Shown one piece after another: positions 1 through 8,173 of a stretch of DNA of 64,000 nucleotides. The DNA comes from Saccharofermentans sp. (GTDB lineage: Bacteria; Bacillota; Clostridia; Saccharofermentanales; Saccharofermentanaceae), in NCBI GenBank assembly GCA_024691325.1, contig JAILNR010000041.1:22292-86291 (forward strand). Direction: 5' to 3'. A program made the translations under genes and the position numbers. The notes under the pieces were generated by a model. It did not search any database. It was given only the letters and a program-made list of their open reading frames with translations, and had not been told where the DNA came from. Positions within the stretch are counted from its first letter, which is position 1. Every line of letters starts with the position of its first letter.

Positions 1-721
1 TACTGACAAAAGAGAGCTTTATATCGTTGAGGGTGATTCCGCTTTGGGTTCTGTTAAGCTCGGAAGAGATGCCGAATTCCAGGGTATCATGCCGGTAAGA
101 GGTAAGATACTAAACTGCCTTAAGGCTGACTACGCTACTATCTTTAAAAGCGAGATCATAACAGATCTTATCAAGGTGTTAGGATGCGGCGTGGAAATCA
201 GTAATAAGCACAGTAAAGATATGAGTGCCTTTAATATCGATCAGCTGCGCTGGAACAAGATCATCGTCTGTACCGATGCCGACGTCGACGGTTTCCAGAT
301 AAGAACACTTATACTTGCGATGATCTACCGCCTGTGTCCGACTTTGATAGAGAAGGGTTTTGTCTATATCGCTGAATCTCCTTTGTTTGAGATAACGGTA
401 AGGACAAAGGGCAAGAATTCAAAGGAAGAGACTTTCTTTGCCTTCAATGAGAAAGAGAAGACCGAGATCTTATCGAAGTTTGAAGAGGGAAATGTATCCA
501 TCAATATCCAAAGATCAAAAGGTCTTGGTGAGAACGAACCCGAGATGATGTGGGAGACCACAATGAATCCGAAGACAAGACGTCTTATCAAGGTCTGCCC
601 CGAAGATGCAAGAAAGACTGCCGAGATATTTGAATTGCTGCTCGGCGATAACCTTGCAGGAAGGAAACAGCATATTGAACAGGACGGACATCTGTACCTT
701 GATATGCTCGATGTAGGATAA
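1..721 (+). CDS. parE: Type IIA topoisomerase subunit B (ParE/GyrB-like), C-terminal part
   Basis: This is the C-terminal part of the ATPase/TOPRIM subunit of a type IIA DNA topoisomerase; the N-terminal ATPase domain lies left of the window. The reading frame is open from base 2. The TOPRIM signature EGDSA is at residues 10-14 of the fragment, and the acidic metal-binding DADVDG motif follows about 80 residues later. The protein ends at TAA 719-721, and the subunit A gene starts 9 bases downstream, so the two are an operon. The pair is more like topoisomerase IV than gyrase because the A subunit lacks a clear gyrase box. The family is certain; ParE rather than GyrB is an inference. Confidence 0.85.
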   Translation, partial: TDKRELYIVEGDSALGSVKLGRDAEFQGIMPVRGKILNCLKADYATIFKSEIITDLIKVLGCGVEISNKHSKDMSAFNIDQLRWNKIIVCTDADVDGFQIRTLILAMIYRLCPTLIEKGFVYIAESPLFEITVRTKGKNSKEETFFAFNEKEKTEILSKFEEGNVSINIQRSKGLGENEPEMMWETTMNPKTRRLIKVCPEDARKTAEIFELLLGDNLAGRKQHIEQDGHLYLDMLDVG

Positions 722-730
722 GAGAAGACT

Positions 731-2992
731 ATGCCAAGAAAGAAGAAAGAGATTAAAGATAACAGTAATTCATTGAAGGCGAGGCTTACTGACGAGACTA
801 AGCCCGATATGCCGCCCATAGATCAGCCGATCACTGAGATGCTCGAGATCAACTATATGCCGTACGCCATGTCGGTAATAGTTTCACGTGCAATCCCCGA
901 GATAGACGGCTTCAAGCCTTCCCACAGAAAGCTTCTTTATACGATGTATAAGATGGGGCTTTTAAACGGCAACAGAACCAAGTCTGCTAACGTAGTCGGT
1001 CAGACAATGAAGCTTAACCCACACGGTGACGCCGCTATCTATGAGACTATGGTCAGAATGACACGCGGCAATGCGTCTTTGCTGCATCCTTATGTGGATT
1101 CCAAGGGTAACTTCGGTAAGCAGTATTCCCGCGACATGGCTTATGCGGCACCCCGTTACACCGAGGTCAAGCTCGAAAAGATCTGCGAGGAGCTTTTCGC
1201 AGGTATCGATAAGGATGCCGTCGACATGGTGGATAACTACGACGGTACCTTGAAGGAACCCGTCCTGCTCCCGGCAACTTTCCCGAGTCTTCTTGTTAAC
1301 AGTAATCAGGGTATTGCTGTCGGTATGGCATCCAACATCAGCTCCTTTAACTTAAGGGAAGTATGTGAAGCCACTATGGCTTATCTTAAGGATAAGAATG
1401 TTGATCTTCTCGAGATCATGCCCGCACCTGATTTCTCGGGCGGCGGACAGATTCTTTATAACCGTGAGCAGATGGCGGAGATTTATGAGACCGGTAAGGG
1501 TTCCATAACACTTAGAAGCAAATACAATGTTGATACGAAGAATAATCTCATCGAGATAACCGAGATACCGTATTCCACTTCTTCGGAGGCTATCATCGAC
1601 GGTATTGCTGATCTCGTTAAGTCCGGCAAGGTCAAGGAGATCAATGACGTAAGAGATGAGACCGACCTCGACGGTTTGAAGATTACCATCGACTGCAAGA
1701 GGGGAACGAATCATGAGGAGCTTATGAAGAAGCTTTTCCGCTTCACGAAGCTTCAGGATACATTCTCATGCAACTTTAATCTGCTGATAAACGGTTCGCC
1801 CCGAGTTATGGGTGTCCGCGCCATCATAGACGAATGGCTCGTCTGGAGACGGCAGTGTGTATCAAGGGAACTTTCTTTTGAACTTGGCAAGAAGAAGGAC
1901 AGACTCCACTTGCTCGAAGGTTTGGAGAAGATACTCCTTGATATCGATAAGGCTATCAAGATTATAAGGAATACCGAACTCGAAGAGGACGTTGTTCCGA
2001 ACTTGATGAAGGGATTCGGTATCGATAAGATCCAGGCTGAGTATGTTGCTGAGATCAAGCTTAGAAATATCAACAAGCAGTACATCTTAAACAGAACGGC
2101 TGATAAAGAGAATCTTCAGAAGGATATAGCCGAGATCGAGGATATATTGGGTAAGCCCAACCGTATCAATACTCTGATCTCGAAGAAGCTTAAGGAAGTT
2201 GCCGATAAGTACGGTAAGGAAAGAAAGACCGAACTTATCATGGCAGAGCAGGTTGAGGTTTATGTGCCCGATCAGAATATTCCTGACTATCAGGTTCACC
2301 TTATGCTTACAAGACACGGCTATCTTAAGAAGTTTACTCCCAATGCTTTGAAGAGGTCGGATGAGATCAAGATCAAGGATGACGATGAGATATTCATGAG
2401 CGTTGATGCGATGAATAAAAGCGATATCCTGTTCTTCTCCGATAAGTGTAATGTCTATAAGAGCAAGACATACGAGTTCCCTGACAATAAGATATCAGAC
2501 TTCGGTTCTTTCCTTACCAATGCGCTTGGACTTGAGGATGATGAGAAGATCATCTATATGCTCGTGACGACAGACTACAAGGGAAGACTCATGATCGGAT
2601 TTAAGAACGGAAAGGCCGCTCATTTCCCGATAGAAGCTTATGAGACAAAGCAGAACAGAAAGAAACTTGTTAACGCTTTCTCTGATAAGTCGCCGGCTGT
2701 TTCGTTCGTCTTTATCCCCGAGGGTGAGGATCCTGATCTGTTTGCAAGATCTGACAGGGATAAGGCTGCTGTATTCAAGGCTTCTATGGTTTCATTGAAG
2801 ACAACAAGATCGACACAGGGTGTCCAGCTTCTTATCAGTAAGAAGGGATCGAGCTTATCCGAGATCATTACGGTATCGGAGGCAGGTATTAATGATCCGG
2901 AGTATTATAGGATCAGGAATATCCCTGCTATCGGTTATTATTTGAAACAGGAATCATTCGAGAACAGACAGATCGGAATTGAAGACATTTAA
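731..2992 (+). CDS. parC: Type IIA topoisomerase subunit A (ParC-like)
   Basis: This 753-aa subunit cuts and rejoins DNA in a type IIA topoisomerase, working with the B subunit encoded just upstream. The breakage-reunion domain covers roughly residues 30-480. The catalytic tyrosine is Tyr143 in the RYTE motif, and the quinolone-region motif is NPHGD (residues 96-100) instead of the usual HPHGD. The sequence before the active site (GKQYSRDMAYAAPRYTE) differs from the usual GSIDGD-type segment of GyrA and ParC. The C-terminal half (about 500-753) is the DNA-wrapping beta domain and shows no canonical gyrase box, which favours a decatenating topoisomerase IV-type enzyme. Function as a type IIA topoisomerase is secure; the ParC name is less so. 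Confidence 0.85.
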   Translation: MPRKKKEIKDNSNSLKARLTDETKPDMPPIDQPITEMLEINYMPYAMSVIVSRAIPEIDGFKPSHRKLLYTMYKMGLLNGNRTKSANVVGQTMKLNPHGDAAIYETMVRMTRGNASLLHPYVDSKGNFGKQYSRDMAYAAPRYTEVKLEKICEELFAGIDKDAVDMVDNYDGTLKEPVLLPATFPSLLVNSNQGIAVGMASNISSFNLREVCEATMAYLKDKNVDLLEIMPAPDFSGGGQILYNREQMAEIYETGKGSITLRSKYNVDTKNNLIEITEIPYSTSSEAIIDGIADLVKSGKVKEINDVRDETDLDGLKITIDCKRGTNHEELMKKLFRFTKLQDTFSCNFNLLINGSPRVMGVRAIIDEWLVWRRQCVSRELSFELGKKKDRLHLLEGLEKILLDIDKAIKIIRNTELEEDVVPNLMKGFGIDKIQAEYVAEIKLRNINKQYILNRTADKENLQKDIAEIEDILGKPNRINTLISKKLKEVADKYGKERKTELIMAEQVEVYVPDQNIPDYQVHLMLTRHGYLKKFTPNALKRSDEIKIKDDDEIFMSVDAMNKSDILFFSDKCNVYKSKTYEFPDNKISDFGSFLTNALGLEDDEKIIYMLVTTDYKGRLMIGFKNGKAAHFPIEAYETKQNRKKLVNAFSDKSPAVSFVFIPEGEDPDLFARSDRDKAAVFKASMVSLKTTRSTQGVQLLISKKGSSLSEIITVSEAGINDPEYYRIRNIPAIGYYLKQESFENRQIGIEDI

Positions 2993-4900
2993 GTGAAACG
3001 CACGGAAGATAATATCTTCGATAATTACGAGAAGAAATCTCGCAAGGGTGTCGGGCATATCGCATCGGCAATAGTGTGCGGTGTGATGATTGTCGCGATC
3101 ATAGGTGTCCTTATATGGATAAACTCGACTTTGAAGATAGAATCCGGTGTTGTTCCTGACTTTCAGGCTGCTATGGATGAAGGGCGTTATACTGATGCTC
3201 TTGATATCTACCGCAGCGTTCACGATATTGTCGTAGCATCCGATGACTCCGCTTTGGCTGAGGATTCTACTTTGCAGATGCAAAGGGCACAGATGGCCCA
3301 GATGGAGCAGATAGTTAATGAGAGACTCCTGTCCATCGAAGAGCAGATGAGAACCTCCCGTTATACGCCTTCGACGGTTGATCTGAGGTTCATGAATGAG
3401 ATGGGGGAACTGACATCGTCCCAGATATCTATTTGGCTTAACGATCTTAGTACGGAGTTTTTGCTCGGTACGATAGAGAAGCCTGACCTTGTTTTTATTT
3501 TCGAGCAGATGAGCCAGGTCGGTAATGTCTCGGCTACCACAACCCCTTTGCTTCATGAGATAGAGACGATCGAGATGGCAAGAGGTGAGGTTCAGGCAGC
3601 GGAGGCTTCTTTTGACGAAGGTGACTATGTAGCCTCGGTTCACGGATATGAGCTTGTATGTCAGAACTATGAGGGATTTGTTTATAACTACGCAGTCAAC
3701 AGGCTTACTGAAATCAAGGACATAATGTATGAGCCGATGCTTGCCGAGGGTGAGCATATGCTCGAGCGTTACAGGTATTTTTCTGCTGAGTCGCTTCTTT
3801 CGGATCTTGCAGTTATTTTCCCTGATGATAACCGTATTAATTCGGATCTTCTTGAGGCCACGAGCCATACCACGCAGGTTGCCGAATATACGGGTACTGT
3901 TGAGGTCCTGAGCATAAGGCAGCTTATTGCGGATCCTTCAAGGGGGGCTTCCAATACAGGTCTTTATCTGTCGACTGATGAGTTTACGAGGATGCTTGAG
4001 CAGCTTTATGCCAATGACTATGTTCTTGTGGATGCCGAGACAATGGCGGATATGAGTGAGGACACTTTCATGACCGAGGTTAACCTGACGGTGCCTGTAG
4101 GAAAGAAGCCTCTTATACTTGTGCTTGATACATTTGACTATAATGCGGGCAGCACTTATAACTACGGTCTGTGCACACAGCTTGCTCTCGATGAACAAGG
4201 CAATGTGGTAGGTCAATATGTGGCTCCGGACGGCACGCTTGTTTCCGGCAGAGATCTGGAGGCCATAGGTATTCTTGACGCGTTCGTGGAAGCGCATCCC
4301 GACTTCTCCTTTGACGGCGCGAAAGGTGTTATCTCGATATGCGGATACGAATCCGTATTCGGCTATGTTATAAGTTCGGATGAGGCTGATGACAGGTCTG
4401 AGGCTCTTGCTAATGTGGGAAGACCTAACGTTACATTTACAGAGAACGAGATTGCAGCGAACAGACAGACTGTCTCCGAGATAATGAGTGTTCTTCAGGA
4501 TACAGGCTGGAAACTCGCGTCATCAACGTATGGCAACATCAATGCTTTTGAAGCTGATATGGATACGATAGTTGCCGATACACAGAAATGGATGGATCAG
4601 ATCGAGACTTTGATAGGTGATGTCCATATCATTGTTTACCCGGGCGGTAACTATATCTACGGTACTGATCCGAGAGCCCAGTATCTTAAGGAGAACGGAT
4701 TCAGGATCTTCTTCGGAATGGGTTATAACCCGTATCATATTTATGGTGATAACTATCTTTACTATGACCGTACTCCGATAAGCGAATCAACGCTCGCGAC
4801 TAATGATTATTCGAGATTGTTTGATGTTACGTTGATACTTGATTCATATGTCAATGCTGTAGTGCCGGCGGATGAGACACAGCAGCAGGAAACGGTCTAG
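2993..4900 (+). CDS. Membrane-anchored polysaccharide deacetylase-like protein
   Basis: This 635-aa protein has a short basic cytoplasmic tail, one transmembrane helix (about residues 20-45), a helical extracytoplasmic region (about 50-290) and a C-terminal domain that looks like the NodB/polysaccharide deacetylase fold (about 300-620). Fold hints are the YLSTDEF segment, a KPLILVLDTFDY strand where active enzymes have TFDDG, and the late strand HIIVYPGG. The second Asp of the TFDD pair is Tyr here and no HxxxH zinc motif is obvious, so catalytic activity is doubtful. The GTG start directly follows the TAA of the topoisomerase gene (zero gap), suggesting cotranscription. It probably acts at the cell envelope; the substrate is unknown. 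Confidence 0.6.
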   Translation: MKRTEDNIFDNYEKKSRKGVGHIASAIVCGVMIVAIIGVLIWINSTLKIESGVVPDFQAAMDEGRYTDALDIYRSVHDIVVASDDSALAEDSTLQMQRAQMAQMEQIVNERLLSIEEQMRTSRYTPSTVDLRFMNEMGELTSSQISIWLNDLSTEFLLGTIEKPDLVFIFEQMSQVGNVSATTTPLLHEIETIEMARGEVQAAEASFDEGDYVASVHGYELVCQNYEGFVYNYAVNRLTEIKDIMYEPMLAEGEHMLERYRYFSAESLLSDLAVIFPDDNRINSDLLEATSHTTQVAEYTGTVEVLSIRQLIADPSRGASNTGLYLSTDEFTRMLEQLYANDYVLVDAETMADMSEDTFMTEVNLTVPVGKKPLILVLDTFDYNAGSTYNYGLCTQLALDEQGNVVGQYVAPDGTLVSGRDLEAIGILDAFVEAHPDFSFDGAKGVISICGYESVFGYVISSDEADDRSEALANVGRPNVTFTENEIAANRQTVSEIMSVLQDTGWKLASSTYGNINAFEADMDTIVADTQKWMDQIETLIGDVHIIVYPGGNYIYGTDPRAQYLKENGFRIFFGMGYNPYHIYGDNYLYYDRTPISESTLATNDYSRLFDVTLILDSYVNAVVPADETQQQETV

Positions 4901-4942
4901 TGTTATTTTTGTCAACCGGTGGTATGAAATAAAAAAAAAATA

Positions 4943-4948
4943 TATAAT
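4943..4948 (+). promoter_or_regulatory. Probable -10 element of the PH-domain gene
   Basis: A perfect TATAAT follows a run of ten A residues (4931-4940) and sits 27 bases before the ATG at 4976, with an AGGAGG-like site (GGAGGG) between. No good -35 hexamer is visible at 16-18 bases upstream; the A-tract may act as an upstream element. Confidence 0.4.
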
Positions 4949-4975
4949 TAGATATATTGTTTCGGAGGGTAGATC

Positions 4976-5428
4976 ATGGCAAAAACTGACAGATTGTCTG
5001 AATATGTTAATGAACAGCCGATTCTTTGGCACGACAGAAGACGTTACTTAGGTCTTCCAATCTCATTTACAAGATATAGTTTTGATAAAGATAAGTTTTA
5101 TCTGAAGAAGGGACTTTTCAATACAAGTTCTGATGAGATCCTTCTTTACAGAGTCCTTGATGTCAGACTTTTAAGAAGCTTCTGGCAGAAGATATTCGGT
5201 GTCGGAACCATAGTTCTTAAGACAGCCGACCAGACAACTCCTTTATTGGAGATCAAGAGTGTCAAGGATTCTGAGCGTGTAAGAACTGCACTCAGTAATA
5301 TCGTTGAGAACGAGCGTAACGAGAAGAGAGTTCTTGGTAAGGAAATGTTCGGTGCTGCCGGACATCATGATCTCGATCTTGACGGCGACGGACTTGCAGA
5401 TCATATTGACGCAGATCTTTTAAATTGA
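4976..5428 (+). CDS. Bacterial PH-domain-like protein
   Basis: This 150-aa soluble protein resembles the bacterial pleckstrin-homology (bPH, DUF304-type) family: an alternating beta pattern across residues 20-115, with strands around FTRYSFDKDKFYLKKGLF and RVLDVRLLRS, followed by a helix with charged residues. The C-terminus carries an acidic DLDGDGLADHIDADLL segment that resembles a calcium-binding dockerin-like loop, although only one copy is present. There are no membrane helices. It has a strong GGAGGG ribosome site and its own likely promoter. It lies 17 bases upstream of the sirtuin gene and is probably cotranscribed with it. The family is recognised from pattern only and the function is unknown. 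Confidence 0.6.
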   Translation: MAKTDRLSEYVNEQPILWHDRRRYLGLPISFTRYSFDKDKFYLKKGLFNTSSDEILLYRVLDVRLLRSFWQKIFGVGTIVLKTADQTTPLLEIKSVKDSERVRTALSNIVENERNEKRVLGKEMFGAAGHHDLDLDGDGLADHIDADLLN

Positions 5429-5445
5429 TAATGGCAGGGTAATAA

Positions 5446-6315
5446 GTGGAGACCAGGTTAGACAGGTACGAGGGAGCAAGAGCAGCGAAGATAGCTGAAC
5501 TTCGTGAGCTTATCGAGAAGTCCAAGAAGATTGTTTTCTTGGGCGGTGCCGGTGTTTCCACGGAAAGCGGAATCCCTGATTTCAGAAGTGGTGATGGTAT
5601 CTATAATCAGGAGAGTGGTCTTAATTACAGGCCTGTCGATATCATCTCCCATTCTTTCTTTGTTGAACATCCTGAAGAGTTCTATGACTTTTACAGAAGA
5701 AAGCTTCTGTATCCTGATGCCAAGCCGAATAAAGCACACAAGGCTCTGGTCAGACTTGAGCGTCAGGGCAAGCTTATGGCTATCATTACGCAGAATATCG
5801 ATAAGCTCCATCAGGATGCGGGGTCCAAGTGTACGATCGAACTTCACGGCTCTGTATTCAGAAACCACTGTATGGAGTGCGGTAAGAAGTTTAAACTTGA
5901 CTATATCCTTGCTACCGAGGGCGTTCCTCACTGCGACAGATGCGGCGGTATGATTCGTCCCGATATTACCTTATATGAAGAGAATCTCGAGCATGATAAG
6001 GTCGATGCAGCTATCAAGGCTTTGAAGAAGTGCGATCTTCTTATCATCGGCGGAACTTCTCTTACGGTTTATCCTGCTGCAACCTTTTCTCAGTTTATTA
6101 AGCATAACAATATGGTTATCATTAATAAATCTTCCACATATCTTGACCTTTCCGCGATGCTTACTATTCACGACAGCATTGGAGATGTACTTGATTCTGC
6201 CATTCCCAAGAGGAAGAAGAGATCAGACGCAGGCAAGAAGAGGAAGAAGACTACAACAAAGAAGACAACGGCTAAGAAGACCACTTCCAAAAAGCCGGGT
6301 ACGGATAAGAAATGA
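5446..6315 (+). CDS. cobB: Sir2-family NAD-dependent protein deacylase with lysine-rich tail
   Basis: This sirtuin removes acyl groups from protein lysines using NAD+. The signatures are complete: GAGVSTESGIPDFRS at 34-48 (NAD binding), QNID at 116-119, catalytic His134 in the LHGS motif, and four zinc-ligand cysteines at 142, 145, 163 and 166. The start is GTG after a GCAGGG ribosome site. The odd part is the last 35 residues (255-289), which are almost all Lys, Arg and Thr in repeated KKTT units, like a histone H1-type tail, and are absent from ordinary bacterial CobB. The stop overlaps the ATG of the next gene (ATGA), so the two are translationally coupled. Confidence 0.92.
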   Translation: METRLDRYEGARAAKIAELRELIEKSKKIVFLGGAGVSTESGIPDFRSGDGIYNQESGLNYRPVDIISHSFFVEHPEEFYDFYRRKLLYPDAKPNKAHKALVRLERQGKLMAIITQNIDKLHQDAGSKCTIELHGSVFRNHCMECGKKFKLDYILATEGVPHCDRCGGMIRPDITLYEENLEHDKVDAAIKALKKCDLLIIGGTSLTVYPAATFSQFIKHNNMVIINKSSTYLDLSAMLTIHDSIGDVLDSAIPKRKKRSDAGKKRKKTTTKKTTAKKTTSKKPGTDKK

Positions 6316-8093
6316 CAGATTTTTTCTCAAAGGAAGCTTCGGCACTTAAAGAACAACAGCAGGAATTAGACAGGAAGAACCGCAGATTAAGTCTACTGCG
6401 GCTCGTTTTTTTTGTGCTTTTCGCAGGGGGCGGAATAGCAGGTTTTGTTAAGGGATATAATCCGGGTTTGTTTGCGGTAAGTGCTGCGGCTCTTATCGTG
6501 TTTGGCGTTCTTTGTTATGTGCATGGTAAATCCAAGCGTAAGGCGGCTTTTGTAGAGGCTAAGATAGTATCTAATGACAGATATCTTGCAAGAGCCGTAG
6601 GTGATTATTCCAAGTTCGAAGATGACGGTAAGGAGTTTACTAATCACTCTCATTCGTATTCTTCTGATCTTGATCTTTTTGGCTCGCATTCTATTTACGA
6701 ACTGTATAACGTTTCTCACTCTGTATGGGGCAGGAAGGCGTTTGCTGACAAGCTTACGGGGAAGGACATAATGTCTTTGGATAAGAAGACTATCCTCGAG
6801 AGGCAAAAGGCTGTTAAGAAACTTTCAGAAGATCCCGGATTCCTTCTTGATTATGAGGCGACAGGTATGATCAATCCTATTACGAAGGTCCCGGAGGCAC
6901 TCATCAGATTGTGTTCTAAGAGTAAAAAGATACCTTCATCCTATAAGCTTCTTTATAAGCTTATCCCGTTGATCTGGCTTGTTCCTTTGATCTTGCTTTT
7001 TATGGGCAAGGGAGGATATGCAAGGATTGCTGCTTTGCTTGTAATCCTTATCAATCTTGTAATCTGGTTTGTTATGACGAAGATGGAGTTTACGGACATC
7101 TTCAAGGCGGGACTTATATCTAAGCAGGCGGTTGCCGTTAAGAAGCGCATTGAACTTATTATGAGTGAAGATGGCAGAAAGCAGCTGTTTGTTCCTGAGT
7201 ATTTAAGTGATGAGTCTTCTGTAGAGGCGGAAGAACTTATCAGGGCTTGTAATCTTTGTTCCGTAAGGGAACAGCCAATCTCTGCTTTGATTCTTAATTC
7301 TGTTATGCCGTATGACCTTATGTGTGCTGACAGACTTATTGACTGGGCTTGTAAGTACGGAGAGTCTTTTATCGGCACGATCGGTTCGTTAGGTCAGATT
7401 GAGAGTTTGATGTGTGCATGTGTTCCGGGGCTTGTCTCGGATAATGCTTGCTATCCTTCGATAAATGAGGAAAAGAGTGCTTATTTTAAGGGGACCGATA
7501 TGGTTCATCCTTTGCTCGATCCTTCTTCGGTGGTGTCGAATTCCGTAACTATCGATTCACAGGTTGCTCTTATAACCGGATCTAACATGAGCGGTAAGAC
7601 AACTCTTATAAGAACTGTAGGCATTATGTGTGTTTTGGCTTATACAGGATCTATGGTTCCCGCATCATCTGTTGATCTGTCGGTAATGAGGATAATGACT
7701 TCGATGAGAATTGCTGACAGTCTTGAGGAGAGTATGAGTACATTTAAGGCTGAACTTGTACGCATCGGTTCGATCGTGAAGGCGGCATCTGATGAGAAGC
7801 CTTTGCTCTTCCTTATTGATGAGATATTCAGGGGAACTAATTCCCAGGATAGGACTGACGGAGCCGAGATGGTGTTGAAGAACCTGTCAAAACCTTATAT
7901 ATCAGGCTTCATGACTACTCACGACTATGCTCTTTGTGACAGGATCGTTGAGCAAAAGTATGAAGGCATAATATTCTGCCATTTCTCCGAGAGGTATGAA
8001 GGGGATAACATCATATTTGACTATACGCTCAGAGACGGGCTTTCCCATGAATCCAACGCAAAATTCTTAATGAATCTTGTCGGTATAAAATGA
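6312..8093 (+). CDS. Membrane-anchored MutS-like ATPase
   Basis: This 593-aa protein combines membrane helices with a MutS-type ATPase domain. Two hydrophobic helices lie near the N-terminus (about 30-46 and 51-71) and two more at about 213-231 and 238-256. The C-terminal third is the MutS family domain V ATPase: Walker A GSNMSGKT at 423-430, Walker B LFLIDE around 499-504, and the conserved THD at about 536-538. The mismatch-recognition and connector domains of true MutS are missing, so it should not be called a mismatch repair protein. Similar membrane-bound MutS-related ATPases occur in Firmicutes without a settled role. It overlaps the sirtuin gene by 4 bases. Confidence 0.8.
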   Translation: MTDFFSKEASALKEQQQELDRKNRRLSLLRLVFFVLFAGGGIAGFVKGYNPGLFAVSAAALIVFGVLCYVHGKSKRKAAFVEAKIVSNDRYLARAVGDYSKFEDDGKEFTNHSHSYSSDLDLFGSHSIYELYNVSHSVWGRKAFADKLTGKDIMSLDKKTILERQKAVKKLSEDPGFLLDYEATGMINPITKVPEALIRLCSKSKKIPSSYKLLYKLIPLIWLVPLILLFMGKGGYARIAALLVILINLVIWFVMTKMEFTDIFKAGLISKQAVAVKKRIELIMSEDGRKQLFVPEYLSDESSVEAEELIRACNLCSVREQPISALILNSVMPYDLMCADRLIDWACKYGESFIGTIGSLGQIESLMCACVPGLVSDNACYPSINEEKSAYFKGTDMVHPLLDPSSVVSNSVTIDSQVALITGSNMSGKTTLIRTVGIMCVLAYTGSMVPASSVDLSVMRIMTSMRIADSLEESMSTFKAELVRIGSIVKAASDEKPLLFLIDEIFRGTNSQDRTDGAEMVLKNLSKPYISGFMTTHDYALCDRIVEQKYEGIIFCHFSERYEGDNIIFDYTLRDGLSHESNAKFLMNLVGIK

Positions 8094-8138
8094 ATTAATA
8101 GAATATTAATATTTTATTCACATTTGCCCTAAATTCCG

Positions 8139-8167
8139 TTGCTTTATTTATATATTAAATATAAAAT
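8139..8167 (+). promoter_or_regulatory. Predicted promoter giving a leaderless kinase-operon mRNA
   Basis: TTGCTT (8139-8144) and TAAAAT (8162-8167) are separated by 17 bases. The -10 hexamer ends exactly 6 bases before the ATG at 8174 and no Shine-Dalgarno sequence is present (the bases before ATG are TTGAGTT). Transcription would begin at or next to the start codon. Confidence 0.5.
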
Positions 8168-8173
8168 TGAGTT

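Noticed and set aside
2954..3868. Antisense open frame (304 codons) opposite the deacetylase-like gene
   Set aside because: Composition is shadow-like, no start signal is seen, and it runs across the topoisomerase-deacetylase junction.
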